Under the pieces are notes generated by a model, which worked only from the letters and a program-made list of their open reading frames with translations, was not told the DNA's origin and did no database searches. From Megasphaera micronuciformis F0359 (GTDB lineage Bacteria; Bacillota; Negativicutes; Veillonellales; Megasphaeraceae), in NCBI RefSeq assembly GCF_000165735.1, contig NZ_GL538208.1, positions 234,682 to 298,681 on the forward strand: a DNA stretch of 64,000 bases, written 5' to 3'. Below, piece by piece: positions 45,079-53,760 of the stretch. The translations under genes and the position numbers were made by a program. Within the stretch, counting starts at the first letter, position 1; each line of letters opens with the position of its first letter.

Positions 45079-46311
45079 ATGAAAGGAGCTTTTGCGTCCG
45101 TTCGCATGGATGAAAATCATCCGCACTGGCAATATGCTTCGGCCCGTGCCGGCAAACTGTACAGTCGCAGCGGCGATTTTCGTACGGAATTCGGTCGCGA
45201 CTATACGCGTATTATCCATTCTCTGGCTTACAGCCGTTTAAAACATAAGACTCAAGTGTTTTTTACGACGAAGAACGATCATATATCGACGCGTATCGAC
45301 CATGTCAATCAGGTCAATTCCGTGAGTAATACCATCGGCGTTTATTTGGGGTTAAATACGGAGCTTATCAGTGCCATTGCTTTGGGTCATGATTTGGGTC
45401 ATTCACCCTTTGGGCACTTGGGCGAGCGGATCTTGCAGAAAATCAGTCATGACGAGGCGGGGCAGCGCTTTTGGCATGAACAGCAGGGCCTGCATGTAGT
45501 AGACTCCATTGAAACTCTGTTGGATCCGACGGGAAAGACACAAAATCTCATGCTTACCTATGCGGTCAGAGACGGTATTATCAGTCATTGCGGTGAAGTG
45601 CGGTCGACGGTGATAAGACCCCGTGAAGAAGCCATGGACTTAAACGACATTGAGCGCCCCAGTCAGTATGCTCCCTACACGTGGGAAGGATGTGTCGTAA
45701 AAATTGCCGATAAAATCGCATACTTGGGTAGAGATATTGAAGATGCCGTACGCCTCGGTATTTTGAAAGAAGACGGCAAGCCCTTACAGGACTTGTTAAA
45801 AGAACTGAACAGTTACAGCAAGGAGCCTATTCAGTCGGTGACGAATACGTCCATTATGTATCCTCTTATTACGGATATTTGCCGCGAAAGTTCTCCCGAA
45901 GCGGGTTTGGTTCTGTCGCAGTCGCATATTAATATGATGGATGCGGTCATGCGATTCAATTACGCACACATTTATAAGAATAAGAGGCTGGAAGTGTATC
46001 ATGCTTATGCGCGCCTTATTCTTGAATCGGTGTATAAGCTTTTGCGCGAGTGTTATGACGGCACGGAAACGATGAACAATATCCGAATTCTTGCCAAAGA
46101 TTATCCTACCTTGGGGCGGCATTTTGAAAAGCGTATGAAAAAGTTCTCCGACTTAGGTCGTCTCGAAGCGGATCCCGACGAATACGGCAACAAGGTGATT
46201 TACCGAATCTCGGATAGCGAAGCTGATTATAAGAAGGCGTGCATCGACTATATTGCCGGTATGACGGATACTTATGCTGAAAAGATTTTCGGTGAAATGA
46301 CGACCTTTTAA
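45079..46311 (+). CDS. dgt: dGTP triphosphohydrolase-like HD protein
   Basis: A 410-residue HD-domain phosphohydrolase that would split dGTP (or other dNTPs) to deoxynucleoside and triphosphate. Family landmarks are FRTEFGRDYTRIIHS and SRLKHKTQVF, the first metal His in STRIDHVNQV, the HD pair H104-D105 in LGHDLGHSPFGHLGE, and the later KIADKIAYLGRDIED. It is downstream of an unknown gene with the same operon. A short CCGGAATATTTCCGG repeat (about 46318) follows the stop but is weak as a terminator. Confidence 0.88.
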   Translation: MKGAFASVRMDENHPHWQYASARAGKLYSRSGDFRTEFGRDYTRIIHSLAYSRLKHKTQVFFTTKNDHISTRIDHVNQVNSVSNTIGVYLGLNTELISAIALGHDLGHSPFGHLGERILQKISHDEAGQRFWHEQQGLHVVDSIETLLDPTGKTQNLMLTYAVRDGIISHCGEVRSTVIRPREEAMDLNDIERPSQYAPYTWEGCVVKIADKIAYLGRDIEDAVRLGILKEDGKPLQDLLKELNSYSKEPIQSVTNTSIMYPLITDICRESSPEAGLVLSQSHINMMDAVMRFNYAHIYKNKRLEVYHAYARLILESVYKLLRECYDGTETMNNIRILAKDYPTLGRHFEKRMKKFSDLGRLEADPDEYGNKVIYRISDSEADYKKACIDYIAGMTDTYAEKIFGEMTTF

Positions 46312-46348
46312 CCGTTCCGGAATATTTCCGGTCATGGCGGTTTGGGCC

Positions 46349-46377
46349 TTGACAGGGATCGGAGCTGTGAGTATAAT
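46349..46377 (+). promoter_or_regulatory. consensus promoter of infC operon
   Basis: TTGACA and TATAAT with 17 bases between, a perfect primary-sigma promoter. Confidence 0.9.
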
Positions 46378-46383
46378 ATGTTG

Positions 46384-46500
46384 TGTTACAGATTAAGCAG
46401 AAGCCGTCCGCTTCTCACCTTACAAGACGCACAGTTACTAAGGTTATATGTCGGTCATATATGAGCGGGCAGCTATGCTGTTCGCTCTTTTTTTGCGGAG
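46384..46500 (+). ncRNA. infC-rpmI-rplT leader RNA (L20-leader type) with attenuator
   Basis: About 115 transcribed bases lie before infC. They contain the recognisable CCGCTTCTCACC segment seen in Firmicutes infC leaders and end in an intrinsic terminator (GAGCGGGCAGC pairing with GCTGTTCGCTC, then seven T bases, 46463-46494). In Bacillus, ribosomal protein L20 binds such a leader and promotes early termination. The structure upstream of the terminator is not resolved here by eye. Confidence 0.75.
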
Positions 46501-46507
46501 GTGAAAG

Positions 46508-47026
46508 ATTATTAGTAAAGAATTGCGTATCAACGATCAAATCAGAGCTAAGGAAGTACGTTTGGTAAGCGATACGAATGAACAGCTCGGTGTTATGTCT
46601 TTGCGCTCTGCACGTCAGATTGCGGAAGAACGGCACTTGGACCTGGTTGAAATTGCAGCCAATGCCAAACCGCCCGTTTGCCGTATTATGAACTACGGGA
46701 AGTACCGGTATGAACAACAGAAACGGGAAAAGGAAGCAAAGAAAAAACAAAAGGTCCTGACGTTGAAGGAAGTAAAATTACGTCCCAACATTGAAGACCA
46801 TGACTTTTACGTCAAAATGAAAGCGGCACAACGTTTTCTCGATGAAGGCAGCAAGGTCAAGGTTACGATTATGTTCAGAGGCCGCGAAATGAGCCATCCC
46901 GAATTGGGTGAAAAGTTGCTTATTCGCTTTGCCGATGAGTTGAAAGAAGTCGCTCATGTTGAAAAGGCACCTAAGATAGAAGGCAGAAACATGACTATGG
47001 TCATAGCTGTCAATAAGGCGAAGTAA
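46508..47026 (+). CDS. infC: translation initiation factor IF-3
   Basis: A 172-residue factor that keeps ribosomal subunits apart and checks initiator tRNA pairing. The sequence from [18 protein letters not shown] matches IF-3, with [17 protein letters not shown] and the C-terminal domain [11 protein letters not shown]. The true start is an ATT codon: ATT ATT AGT AAA GAA directly follows GGAGGTG (46497-46503). Either 46508 or 46511 is possible; the first gives the same N-terminus as B. subtilis. ATG-only or TTG-based calling would start at 46523 and lose five residues. ATT starts let IF-3 repress its own synthesis. Confidence 0.93.
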   Translation: MISKELRINDQIRAKEVRLVSDTNEQLGVMSLRSARQIAEERHLDLVEIAANAKPPVCRIMNYGKYRYEQQKREKEAKKKQKVLTLKEVKLRPNIEDHDFYVKMKAAQRFLDEGSKVKVTIMFRGREMSHPELGEKLLIRFADELKEVAHVEKAPKIEGRNMTMVIAVNKAK

Positions 47027-47043
47027 GAGGAGGAAATTATATC

Positions 47044-47241
47044 ATGGGTAAATTAAAAACCCGCAGCGCTGCGGCAAAAAGATTCAGTGTAACAGGTTCG
47101 GGCAAGTTTAAAAGAGCAAAAGCTTATAAGAGCCATATTTTGGAAAAGAAATCTCCGAAACGTAAACGTAATCTGCGTAAAGCCGCTCTCGTTGCTAAGA
47201 GCTATTCGGATGCGGTTCGCAAGATGTGCCCCTTCATTTAA
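47044..47241 (+). CDS. rpmI: 50S ribosomal protein L35
   Basis: A 65-residue basic ribosomal protein with the usual start [20 protein letters not shown], 17 bases after infC with GAGGAGG upstream. It ends MCPFI where many relatives end MLPY. Confidence 0.97.
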   Translation: MGKLKTRSAAAKRFSVTGSGKFKRAKAYKSHILEKKSPKRKRNLRKAALVAKSYSDAVRKMCPFI

Positions 47242-47279
47242 TACGTTATTACACTTAAGAGATTGGGAGGAATTATATA

Positions 47280-47630
47280 ATGGCTAGAATTAAAGTCGGT
47301 GTTACAGCACACGCTCGTCATAAAAAAATCATTAAAATGGCAAAAGGCTATCGCGGTACGCGTAGCCGTCTCTTCAAAAAGGCTAACGAAAGCGTAATGA
47401 AGGCTCTCTTCTACGCTCGTCGTGACCGTCGTCAGAAGAAACGTGAATTCCGTAAATTATGGATTGCCCGCATCAATGCGGCAACTCGTGCAAACGGCAT
47501 GAGCTACAGCCGTTTCATCAACGGCTTGACGAAAGCAGGCGTTGAAGTAAACCGCAAAATGTTGGCAGACTTGGCTGTTAACGATGCAGCCGCTTTTGCT
47601 AAGTTGGTTGAAGTAGCGAAAGCTCAGTAA
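47280..47630 (+). CDS. rplT: 50S ribosomal protein L20
   Basis: A 116-residue protein of the large subunit and the presumed autoregulator of this operon through the leader. Typical sequences include [20 protein letters not shown] and the [12 protein letters not shown] segment. It follows rpmI with a GGGAGG site and ends at a strong terminator. Confidence 0.97.
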   Translation: MARIKVGVTAHARHKKIIKMAKGYRGTRSRLFKKANESVMKALFYARRDRRQKKREFRKLWIARINAATRANGMSYSRFINGLTKAGVEVNRKMLADLAVNDAAAFAKLVEVAKAQ

Positions 47631-47637
47631 GATAAGG

Positions 47638-47668
47638 AAAAGCCGCTCATATATGAGCGGCTTTTTTG
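47638..47668 (+). terminator. terminator after rplT
   Basis: AGCCGCTCATATATGAGCGGCT is a perfect palindrome followed by six T bases. Its right arm shares TCATATATGAGCGG with the infC attenuator region (46455-46468). Confidence 0.92.
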
Positions 47669-47669
47669 T

Positions 47670-48536
47670 TTAGGATTTATCGTAAAGAAAGAAGTCTTCC
47701 CAATCGGGCGGAAGGGGACGGTCGCGTCGCATAATGCAGTACGAGTCGATTTTAGGCGGTGCAAAATCGAGAAGGGGAATAATGCGAATGCCTGTGGAGA
47801 CCGCCGGGTCCTGTAAGAGACTTGCAGGCAAAAAGGTATAGCCCAGACCCTTGCGAATATAGGCGGGAAGCTTAGTGCTGTTGTCGATTTCCAGGCGGAA
47901 GCGATGGTGTTTGGGGAAGAGATCGCGAATGTATAGACCCAACCCCTGAAGGGCAAAGTTGGAGAAGAGGTAGTCGATTTCGGGAAGATTTTCTTTGGAA
48001 ATTCCGTCGGCCCAGGTCGTGTCATCGGCAGTACAGACGAGGCAGAGATCTTCACTGTAATAAGGACGGCACCAGTAACCGTCTCCGTAAAAGGAAACGA
48101 AGGAAAAGACCATATCCAGGTTCCCTTTTTTTAAAGACTCGATCATCTCCGTCGTATGACCGATGTTCAATATAATCGTGCTTAGAGGCTTGGCTTTCAT
48201 CCACTTTCGCAGAGCGTGTTGCAGGCGGCATTCGTAAATAGTGTTGGTCGTACCGATGCGCAGGCGTTCGTCGGACGAAAGGGAAGAGCGGACCGTTTGT
48301 AAGGCCGTTGTTTCCAAATCGACGAGCTGTTTCGCATAGTCTAAAAACTGCAACCCCGCCTCGGTCAGCTCAATCTGCTTATGTTTGCGTGTAAAAAGGG
48401 GTTTGCCGATTTCACTTTCCAAGTCGACAATTCGGTTTGTTACCGTTGATTGGGCAATGAAAAGGTGTTCCGCCGTTTTGGTAAAGTTTTTAATTTGGGC
48501 GGCGGCAATAAAGGTACGCAGCGTTTCCGTATTCAT
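47670..48536 (-). CDS. LysR-type transcriptional regulator, divergent from lysA
   Basis: A 288-residue regulator. The N-terminal winged helix-turn-helix is clear (TLRTFIAAAQIKNFTKTAEH, then LFIAQSTVTNRIVDLE), and the rest is a substrate-binding-like sensor domain. ATG 48536 has GGAG seven bases upstream; an in-frame upstream start at 48563 lacks one. The gene is divergent from lysA across about 155 bases, matching the classical lysR-lysA arrangement in which the regulator senses diaminopimelate or lysine. That parallel is inference from position. Confidence 0.88.
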   Translation of the reverse strand: MNTETLRTFIAAAQIKNFTKTAEHLFIAQSTVTNRIVDLESEIGKPLFTRKHKQIELTEAGLQFLDYAKQLVDLETTALQTVRSSLSSDERLRIGTTNTIYECRLQHALRKWMKAKPLSTIILNIGHTTEMIESLKKGNLDMVFSFVSFYGDGYWCRPYYSEDLCLVCTADDTTWADGISKENLPEIDYLFSNFALQGLGLYIRDLFPKHHRFRLEIDNSTKLPAYIRKGLGYTFLPASLLQDPAVSTGIRIIPLLDFAPPKIDSYCIMRRDRPLPPDWEDFFLYDKS

Positions 48537-48611
48537 AAATTTCTCCAAGTATCTGAAAAACAAATCGATTCAATCGAATTCATCTATTTTACAAATTATT
48601 TTTTCTTATTA

Positions 48612-48617
48612 TATAAT
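48612..48617 (+). promoter_or_regulatory. -10 element in the lysR-lysA gap
   Basis: TATAAT on the forward strand, 75 bases before lysA; no strong -35, as expected for an activator-dependent promoter. Confidence 0.4.
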
Positions 48618-48691
48618 AAGGCGGTAAAAGAGACAATTATCGTACAGTAAGTTCAGTACTGCCCGTCAGTACGGAAAACGGAGTGACAGTG

Positions 48692-49945
48692 ATGAATGAG
48701 AAAAAAGTGCCTTTTACAGAAGGCGAAATTCGTGAAATTATTAAAACCTATCCGACACCCTTTCATATTTACGATGAAGAAGCCATAAGAGCCAACGTTC
48801 GCAAGCTTATCAAGGCTTTTGACTGGGCGAAGGATTTTAAAGAATATTTTGCTGTAAAGGCAACGCCCAATCCGTATATTATGAAAATCCTTAAAGCCGA
48901 AGGCGTCGGTGCCGATTGCAGCTCTTTACCGGAACTGTTGTTGTGCGAAAAAGTCGGTATTTCGGGCGACGACATTATCTTTTCGTCCAACGATACGCCC
49001 TATCAAGAATTTGCCAAGGCCATGGAATTAGGGGCCATTATTAATATTGACGACATTACGATGATCGACTTCCTTGAAGCGAACGGTCCCATTCCCGACC
49101 GCATCTGCATGCGTTATAATCCCGGCCCCTTATTAAAAGACGGCAATGATATTATCGGAACGCCGGAAGAATCGAAGTACGGGCTTACGCGCGATCAGAT
49201 TTTTGAAGCCATGGCTATTTTAAAGCAAAAGGGTGTAAAACGCTTCGGTCTTCATACCATGGTCGTATCTAATGAACTCAACGCCAACGGCTTGATTAAT
49301 ACGGCGAAGATGATGTTTGAATTGGCTGTAGAGGTTAAAGAACGCCTCGGCATTTATATTGATTTTATCGATTTCGGCGGCGGTATCGGCTTACCCTATC
49401 GCCCGGAAGAAAGTTTTGTCGACTATGATGTATTGAGTGCCGGCATTAAGGATCAGTTTGAAAAGATTATGGTTCCTAACGGATTGGATGATATTCGCCT
49501 CTCCTTTGAATGCGGACGTGCCATTACGGGCCCTTACGGCTATTTGGTAACGACGGCTATTCACCATAAGGATATTTGGAAACATTACATCGGTACGGAT
49601 GCTTCCATGGCCAACCTCATGCGTCCCGGCATGTACGGAGCCTATCACCACCTGACCGTTCTGGGAAAAGAAGAGGCACCGGCCGATCACGTATATGACG
49701 TAACGGGATCTCTTTGCGAAAACTGCGATAAATTCGCTGTCGATCGCCCCTTGCCTGAAATTAAGGACGGCGATATTCTCGTCATTCATGACACGGGTGC
49801 TCATGGTCATTCTATGGGTTTTAATTACAACGGAAAACTTCGTTCGGCGGAATTGCTCATGCATAAGGACCATAGTGTCACGCAAATTCGTCGTGCCGAA
49901 ACGGTTGACGACCTCTTTGCAACCTTGGATTTTTCCGATTTATAA
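48692..49945 (+). CDS. lysA: diaminopimelate decarboxylase
   Basis: A 417-residue PLP enzyme making lysine from meso-diaminopimelate. The PLP Lys is in EYFAVKATPNP, the phosphate loop is FGGGIGLPYRP, and the partner-subunit catalytic Cys is in GSLCENCDKFAV. FECGRAITGP is another family mark. ATG 48692 has GGAG eight bases upstream; GTG 48683 overlaps it. A strong terminator follows. The sequence is of the broader type III decarboxylase group, so a related amino-acid decarboxylase is a remote alternative. Confidence 0.9.
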   Translation: MNEKKVPFTEGEIREIIKTYPTPFHIYDEEAIRANVRKLIKAFDWAKDFKEYFAVKATPNPYIMKILKAEGVGADCSSLPELLLCEKVGISGDDIIFSSNDTPYQEFAKAMELGAIINIDDITMIDFLEANGPIPDRICMRYNPGPLLKDGNDIIGTPEESKYGLTRDQIFEAMAILKQKGVKRFGLHTMVVSNELNANGLINTAKMMFELAVEVKERLGIYIDFIDFGGGIGLPYRPEESFVDYDVLSAGIKDQFEKIMVPNGLDDIRLSFECGRAITGPYGYLVTTAIHHKDIWKHYIGTDASMANLMRPGMYGAYHHLTVLGKEEAPADHVYDVTGSLCENCDKFAVDRPLPEIKDGDILVIHDTGAHGHSMGFNYNGKLRSAELLMHKDHSVTQIRRAETVDDLFATLDFSDL

Positions 49946-49963
49946 GAACTGCATTATTACTCG

Positions 49964-49994
49964 AAGGCGTTCCTGCAGGAACGCCTTTTTTGTT
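49964..49994 (+). terminator. terminator after lysA
   Basis: AAGGCGTTCC-TGCA-GGAACGCCTT, a perfect 10-bp stem with six T bases. Confidence 0.92.
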
Positions 49995-50043
49995 TGGCTT
50001 GGACCTTCCCTTCATGGTAGTATGTAAGAAAGGAGAGATGAGT

Positions 50044-50511
50044 ATGTTCCATGCCTTTGAAGCGGTTACGACCTTTCATTTGTTTGCTCTCGTCGTCATC
50101 GGTGCCGGCGGAGCTTATGCATGCCGAAAGGGAAGCGTGTCGGTGCGGGCCGTCGTTTTACACAATTTAATCTGTCTTTTGTGGTGCCTCAGTGTGACCT
50201 TATATGCCTCGGAAGGGCTCGGTCTTTGGGCGGGACTGTTTGTGGCAAGCCTTTTTGTGACCCATGCCGTCTTCGGCAAAAAGGGCGGTTACGGGCAGTT
50301 ACAGCGGAGGGTTCCGGTTACGAGAAGAGTTTTTCGACCATATGTGGCGACGGCCTTTGTCCTGTCTTTTTTGCAACTGGCTTTGTACTTTGTACCGACC
50401 TTAAGATACTTATGGGTTACGTCTCTTGTCAGCCCCGTCGTGGGCGGGATGTTGGCAGGTGTCGTTTTTTCGTACTCGGACCGGATCGTCAAGAGCGAAA
50501 AGAAGGACTGA
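50044..50511 (+). CDS. small membrane protein, four predicted helices
   Basis: About 155 residues with hydrophobic segments near 10-26, 38-55, 60-78, and 100-145. No signal peptide cleavage or known motif. ATG 50044 has GGAG eight bases upstream; ATG 50038 is too close to it. It follows the lysA terminator and precedes the purine leader, so it is probably transcribed alone. I do not recognise a family. Confidence 0.6.
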   Translation: MFHAFEAVTTFHLFALVVIGAGGAYACRKGSVSVRAVVLHNLICLLWCLSVTLYASEGLGLWAGLFVASLFVTHAVFGKKGGYGQLQRRVPVTRRVFRPYVATAFVLSFLQLALYFVPTLRYLWVTSLVSPVVGGMLAGVVFSYSDRIVKSEKKD

Positions 50512-50560
50512 GAACTCTTGCTCGTATGCCGTAAAAACGCCTGTGTGACGGCCTTTGTCA

Positions 50561-50590
50561 TTGACAGAAGCCCCTGATTATTGGTACAAT
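50561..50590 (+). promoter_or_regulatory. promoter of the purine operon
   Basis: TTGACA and TACAAT with 18 bases between. The leader peptide gene starts about 44 bases after the -10 element. Confidence 0.8.
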
Positions 50591-50633
50591 ACAACATGTA
50601 TTTTCTATCATTCATACTGCGAGGAGATGCGAC

Positions 50634-50699
50634 ATGAGAATGAGATTTCGAAAGATAAATTTACATACCTTCTATTGTCGTGCCTGCAGTGTATCTTAG
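50634..50699 (+). CDS. 21-residue leader peptide upstream of purE
   Basis: A short gene with GAGGAG seven bases before its ATG. The peptide starts MRMRFRKINLHTFYCRACS and ends at TAG, seven bases before an intrinsic terminator. The position, between a consensus promoter and a terminator ahead of a biosynthetic operon, is that of a transcription-attenuation leader. It lacks runs of one amino acid; it contains two Cys, three basic residues early and HTFYCR late, so if it regulates it may act by ribosome arrest rather than by codon supply. No known family is recognised. Confidence 0.6.
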   Translation: MRMRFRKINLHTFYCRACSVS

Positions 50700-50705
50700 T
50701 GCTAT

Positions 50706-50750
50706 AATCCCGCCGAAGGCGTATGCCTTCTGCCGGGATTTATTTATTTT
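50706..50750 (+). terminator. attenuator-type terminator before purE
   Basis: AATCCCG and CGGGATT enclose an inner GAAGGC-GTAT-GCCTTC stem, followed by a T-rich tract, 16 bases before purE. Readthrough must be controlled for the operon to be expressed. Confidence 0.85.
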
Positions 50751-50765
50751 CTACAGGAGGAAGTT

Positions 50766-51263
50766 ATGAAAAAAATTGGCTTGTTGATGGGTAGCGATTC
50801 GGATTTACCCGTTATGCAAAAAGCATTGGATATTTTTAAGGAATTCGGCGTTCCTTATGAAGCCGTATTGGCTTCGGCACATCGTACGCCCGCAGCTGTT
50901 AAAGAATTTGCCGAAACGGCGGAAGAACGCGGCATAGGGTGCCTCATTGCCGGTGCGGGAATGGCGGCTCATTTAGCCGGTGTTGTTGCGTCCTTTACGA
51001 CGTTGCCCGTCATCGGAGTTCCTCTTGAAGGCGGCAGCATGCGCGGTATGGATGCCCTTTTGTCGACAGTACAAATGCCGTCGGGTATGCCCGTGGCGAC
51101 AGTAGCCGTAAACGGAGCGAAGAATGCGGCTCTCTTGGCTATTCAAATTCTGGCGGTAGGTGATGCTCAACTGGCCGGTAAATACAAGGCCTATCGTGCA
51201 GATATGACGGCTCAGGTAGAAGCGAAGAACGTAAATTTACAAAAGCAACTCAATCAGGCGTAG
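50766..51263 (+). CDS. purE: N5-carboxyaminoimidazole ribonucleotide mutase
   Basis: A 165-residue class I PurE. The opening KIGLLMGSDSDLPVMQKAL, the SAHRTPAA loop (catalytic His) and IAGAGMAAHLAGV are standard. It moves the carboxyl group of N5-CAIR to give CAIR in purine synthesis. Class I PurE needs PurK, whose gene is not adjacent. AGGAGG precedes the ATG; purF starts 18 bases later. Confidence 0.95.
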   Translation: MKKIGLLMGSDSDLPVMQKALDIFKEFGVPYEAVLASAHRTPAAVKEFAETAEERGIGCLIAGAGMAAHLAGVVASFTTLPVIGVPLEGGSMRGMDALLSTVQMPSGMPVATVAVNGAKNAALLAIQILAVGDAQLAGKYKAYRADMTAQVEAKNVNLQKQLNQA

Positions 51264-51281
51264 AATCAATCAGGAGGAACT

Positions 51282-52709
51282 ATGCAATACGATTCGGTAT
51301 GGGATAAACTTCATGAAGAATGCGGTGTCTTCGGCATTTACGATAAAGAAGCGGACATTCCCCGTTATGTATACTGGGGGCTTTTTGCCTTACAGCATCG
51401 CGGACAGGAAAGCGGCGGTATTGCTCTGACGGACGGCACGGATATTCACAATCATCGCGGCATGGGCCTAATCAGTTCGGTCTTTGAAAAGGAACTGCCT
51501 GCCAATGAAGGCGGTCCCATCGGCATCGGTCACGTGCGCTATTCGACAACGGGCTCCAACAATCCCCGTAACATTCAACCCTTGGCCGTGTACACGTCTA
51601 TGGGGGAAATCGCATTGGCACACAATGGCAATTTGACCAATGCCCGGGAACTGCGTACGCGCCTTGAAGATGACGGGGCGACGTTTCAGACGACGATGGA
51701 CAGCGAAGTTATCGTCAACCTCATCAGCCGTAGCAGAAAACCGACTATTGAAGAACGAATTATTGACAGCATGACTCAAATTAAGGGTGCATTCTCCCTT
51801 GTCTTAATGACCAACAAAAAGCTTTACGGGGCACGTGATCCCTTGGGATTTCGTCCTTTGTGTATCGGCCGTACGGAAACGAGCGGCTATGTCATCGCTT
51901 CGGAAACGTGTGCTCTCGATGCTATCGGAGCTACTTTTGTGCGTGATGTCAAGCCCGGTGAATTTATCGAAATCGGAGCGGACGGCTTGAAGTCTACCAT
52001 GTATGCGGAAGCGGAACGTAAACAAGTCTGTTCGTTCGAATACATTTATTTTGCCCGTCCCGACAGCATCATGGACGGACAGGATGTGTACCAGGCCCGT
52101 TTGGCTATGGGGCGGGAAATGTGGAATGAAACGCATTACGATGCGGACCTCGTCATTTCCGTTCCCGACAGCGGTACGACGGCGGCTCTCGGCTATTCCA
52201 TGGCCTCGGGCATTCCCTTTAACTTCGGCCTCATTAAGAATCGCTATATGGGCCGTACCTTTATTAAACCGGATCAGAAGCAACGTGAACTGGCCGTTCG
52301 TATGAAGCTGAACGTCGTCAAGTCCGTTGTTAAGGGCAAGCGAATCGTCATGGTTGACGACTCCATCGTCCGCGGCACGACGAGCGGTATTATTTGCAGA
52401 CTTTTGCGTGAAGCCGGTGCTAAAGAAGTGTACATGTGCGTATCGGCACCGCCTGTTAAATACTCCTGTTTCTACGGCATCGATACGTCGGTTCGCAAGG
52501 AACTCATTGCTTCCGACTTGTCCGTTGAAGAGATCCGCAAGTATATAGGCGTCGACAAGTTACACTTCATTTCCTTTGACGGATTGGCCAAGGCTATGCC
52601 CGAAATTCCAAAGGAAAATATGTGTCTGGCTTGCTTTAATAACGATTATCCCACGGAAATTCCCGCCAATGAGGAAGGAGAAAAATATGCACTCGAAGGA
52701 AAATGCTAA
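51282..52709 (+). CDS. purF: amidophosphoribosyltransferase
   Basis: A 475-residue glutamine amidotransferase and the committed step of purine synthesis. The glutaminase nucleophile is expected at Cys 14 in HEECGVFGIYD after propeptide removal. The phosphoribosyl part has IVMVDDSIVRGTTSG (PRPP loop) and Cys residues late in the protein (MCVSAPP, CLACFNNDYP) that fit the Fe-S type found in Bacillus. It follows an AGGAGG site and overlaps purM by 23 bases. Confidence 0.96.
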   Translation: MQYDSVWDKLHEECGVFGIYDKEADIPRYVYWGLFALQHRGQESGGIALTDGTDIHNHRGMGLISSVFEKELPANEGGPIGIGHVRYSTTGSNNPRNIQPLAVYTSMGEIALAHNGNLTNARELRTRLEDDGATFQTTMDSEVIVNLISRSRKPTIEERIIDSMTQIKGAFSLVLMTNKKLYGARDPLGFRPLCIGRTETSGYVIASETCALDAIGATFVRDVKPGEFIEIGADGLKSTMYAEAERKQVCSFEYIYFARPDSIMDGQDVYQARLAMGREMWNETHYDADLVISVPDSGTTAALGYSMASGIPFNFGLIKNRYMGRTFIKPDQKQRELAVRMKLNVVKSVVKGKRIVMVDDSIVRGTTSGIICRLLREAGAKEVYMCVSAPPVKYSCFYGIDTSVRKELIASDLSVEEIRKYIGVDKLHFISFDGLAKAMPEIPKENMCLACFNNDYPTEIPANEEGEKYALEGKC

Positions 52710-53760
52710 GGAAAGTTTGACCTATGCCGCAGCCGGGGTAGACATCGATGCCGGTAACAAAGCGGTTGAATTGATGAAGGATTCGGTCAAGGCCACATAC
52801 AGACCGGAAGTGCTGGGTGATTTAGGCGGTTTCGGCGGCCTTTTCTCCTTAATGAACAGTTCCGTAAAAAATCCCGTTCTCGTCAGCGGTACGGACGGAG
52901 TAGGTACGAAACTGCGCCTGGCCATTATGATGGATAAGCACGATACGGTCGGTCAGGACTGTGTAGCCATGTCCATTAACGACATTCTCGTCCAGGGTGC
53001 GGAACCTCTCTTTTTCCTCGATTATATTGCCGTAGGTAAGCTCAATCCCGAACAGGTAGCATCCATCGTCAAAGGCGTGGCTCAGGCATGCAGCGAATCG
53101 GGATGCGCTCTCTTAGGCGGTGAAACGGCTGAAATGGCCGGTTTTTACGGTGACGGCGATTACGACTTGGCCGGTTTCGGTGTCGGCTTGGCAGACCGTG
53201 AAAAGCTGATTACGGGAGAAACCATTAAAGAGGGCGATGTTCTCATCGGCTTGCCGTCGACAGGCGTTCATTCCAACGGTTTTTCCTTAGTTCGTAAAAT
53301 AGTTTTTGATCGTATGAAGATGAAGCTTACGGACTATGTAGGAGAATTGGGTATGTCCATCGGCGAATGCCTTCTGACACCGACACGCCTTTATCCGCGT
53401 CCGTGTTTGCCCGTTATTCGGGAATTTGATGTAAAAGGCATGGTACATATTACAGGCGGCGGTTTCTACGAAAATATTCCTCGTGTTCTGCCTAAAGGCA
53501 TCGGGGTGGAAGTAGATGTTACGACATGGCCGCAGCTGCCCGTCTTCGGTTTATTGCAGAAGTGGGGTAACGTAGACTGGCCGGAAATGTACAGAACTTT
53601 CAACATGGGTATCGGCATGATTATGATTGTCGACAAGGACGACGCACCGGCGGTTATGAAGAATCTGGAAGATCGTCATGAACAGGCCTATGTTATCGGT
53701 AAGACTGTCAAGACCGACGGTGACCGTGTCGTCTTAAAGGGAGGCGTTTTCAATGACTGA
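52687..53760 (+). CDS. purM: phosphoribosylformylglycinamidine cyclo-ligase
   Basis: A 357-residue ATP-grasp-unrelated PurM-superfamily enzyme closing the imidazole ring to AIR. Motifs include SLTYAAAGVDIDAGN, SGTDGVGTKLRLA, GGETAEMAGFY and FNMGIGMI. ATG 52687 inside the end of purF has GAAGGAG upstream. The frame is open further upstream, but that region codes for purF. It overlaps purN by eight bases. Confidence 0.95.
   Translation: MHSKENAKESLTYAAAGVDIDAGNKAVELMKDSVKATYRPEVLGDLGGFGGLFSLMNSSVKNPVLVSGTDGVGTKLRLAIMMDKHDTVGQDCVAMSINDILVQGAEPLFFLDYIAVGKLNPEQVASIVKGVAQACSESGCALLGGETAEMAGFYGDGDYDLAGFGVGLADREKLITGETIKEGDVLIGLPSTGVHSNGFSLVRKIVFDRMKMKLTDYVGELGMSIGECLLTPTRLYPRPCLPVIREFDVKGMVHITGGGFYENIPRVLPKGIGVEVDVTTWPQLPVFGLLQKWGNVDWPEMYRTFNMGIGMIMIVDKDDAPAVMKNLEDRHEQAYVIGKTVKTDGDRVVLKGGVFND

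Noticed and set aside
46317-46333. Terminator after dgt
   Set aside because: The CCGGAATATTTCCGG repeat has no following T tract, so it is not listed as a terminator.
50512-50765. Guanine or adenine riboswitch before purE
   Set aside because: The conserved purine-aptamer junction and loop sequences are not visible; a leader peptide with terminator explains the region.
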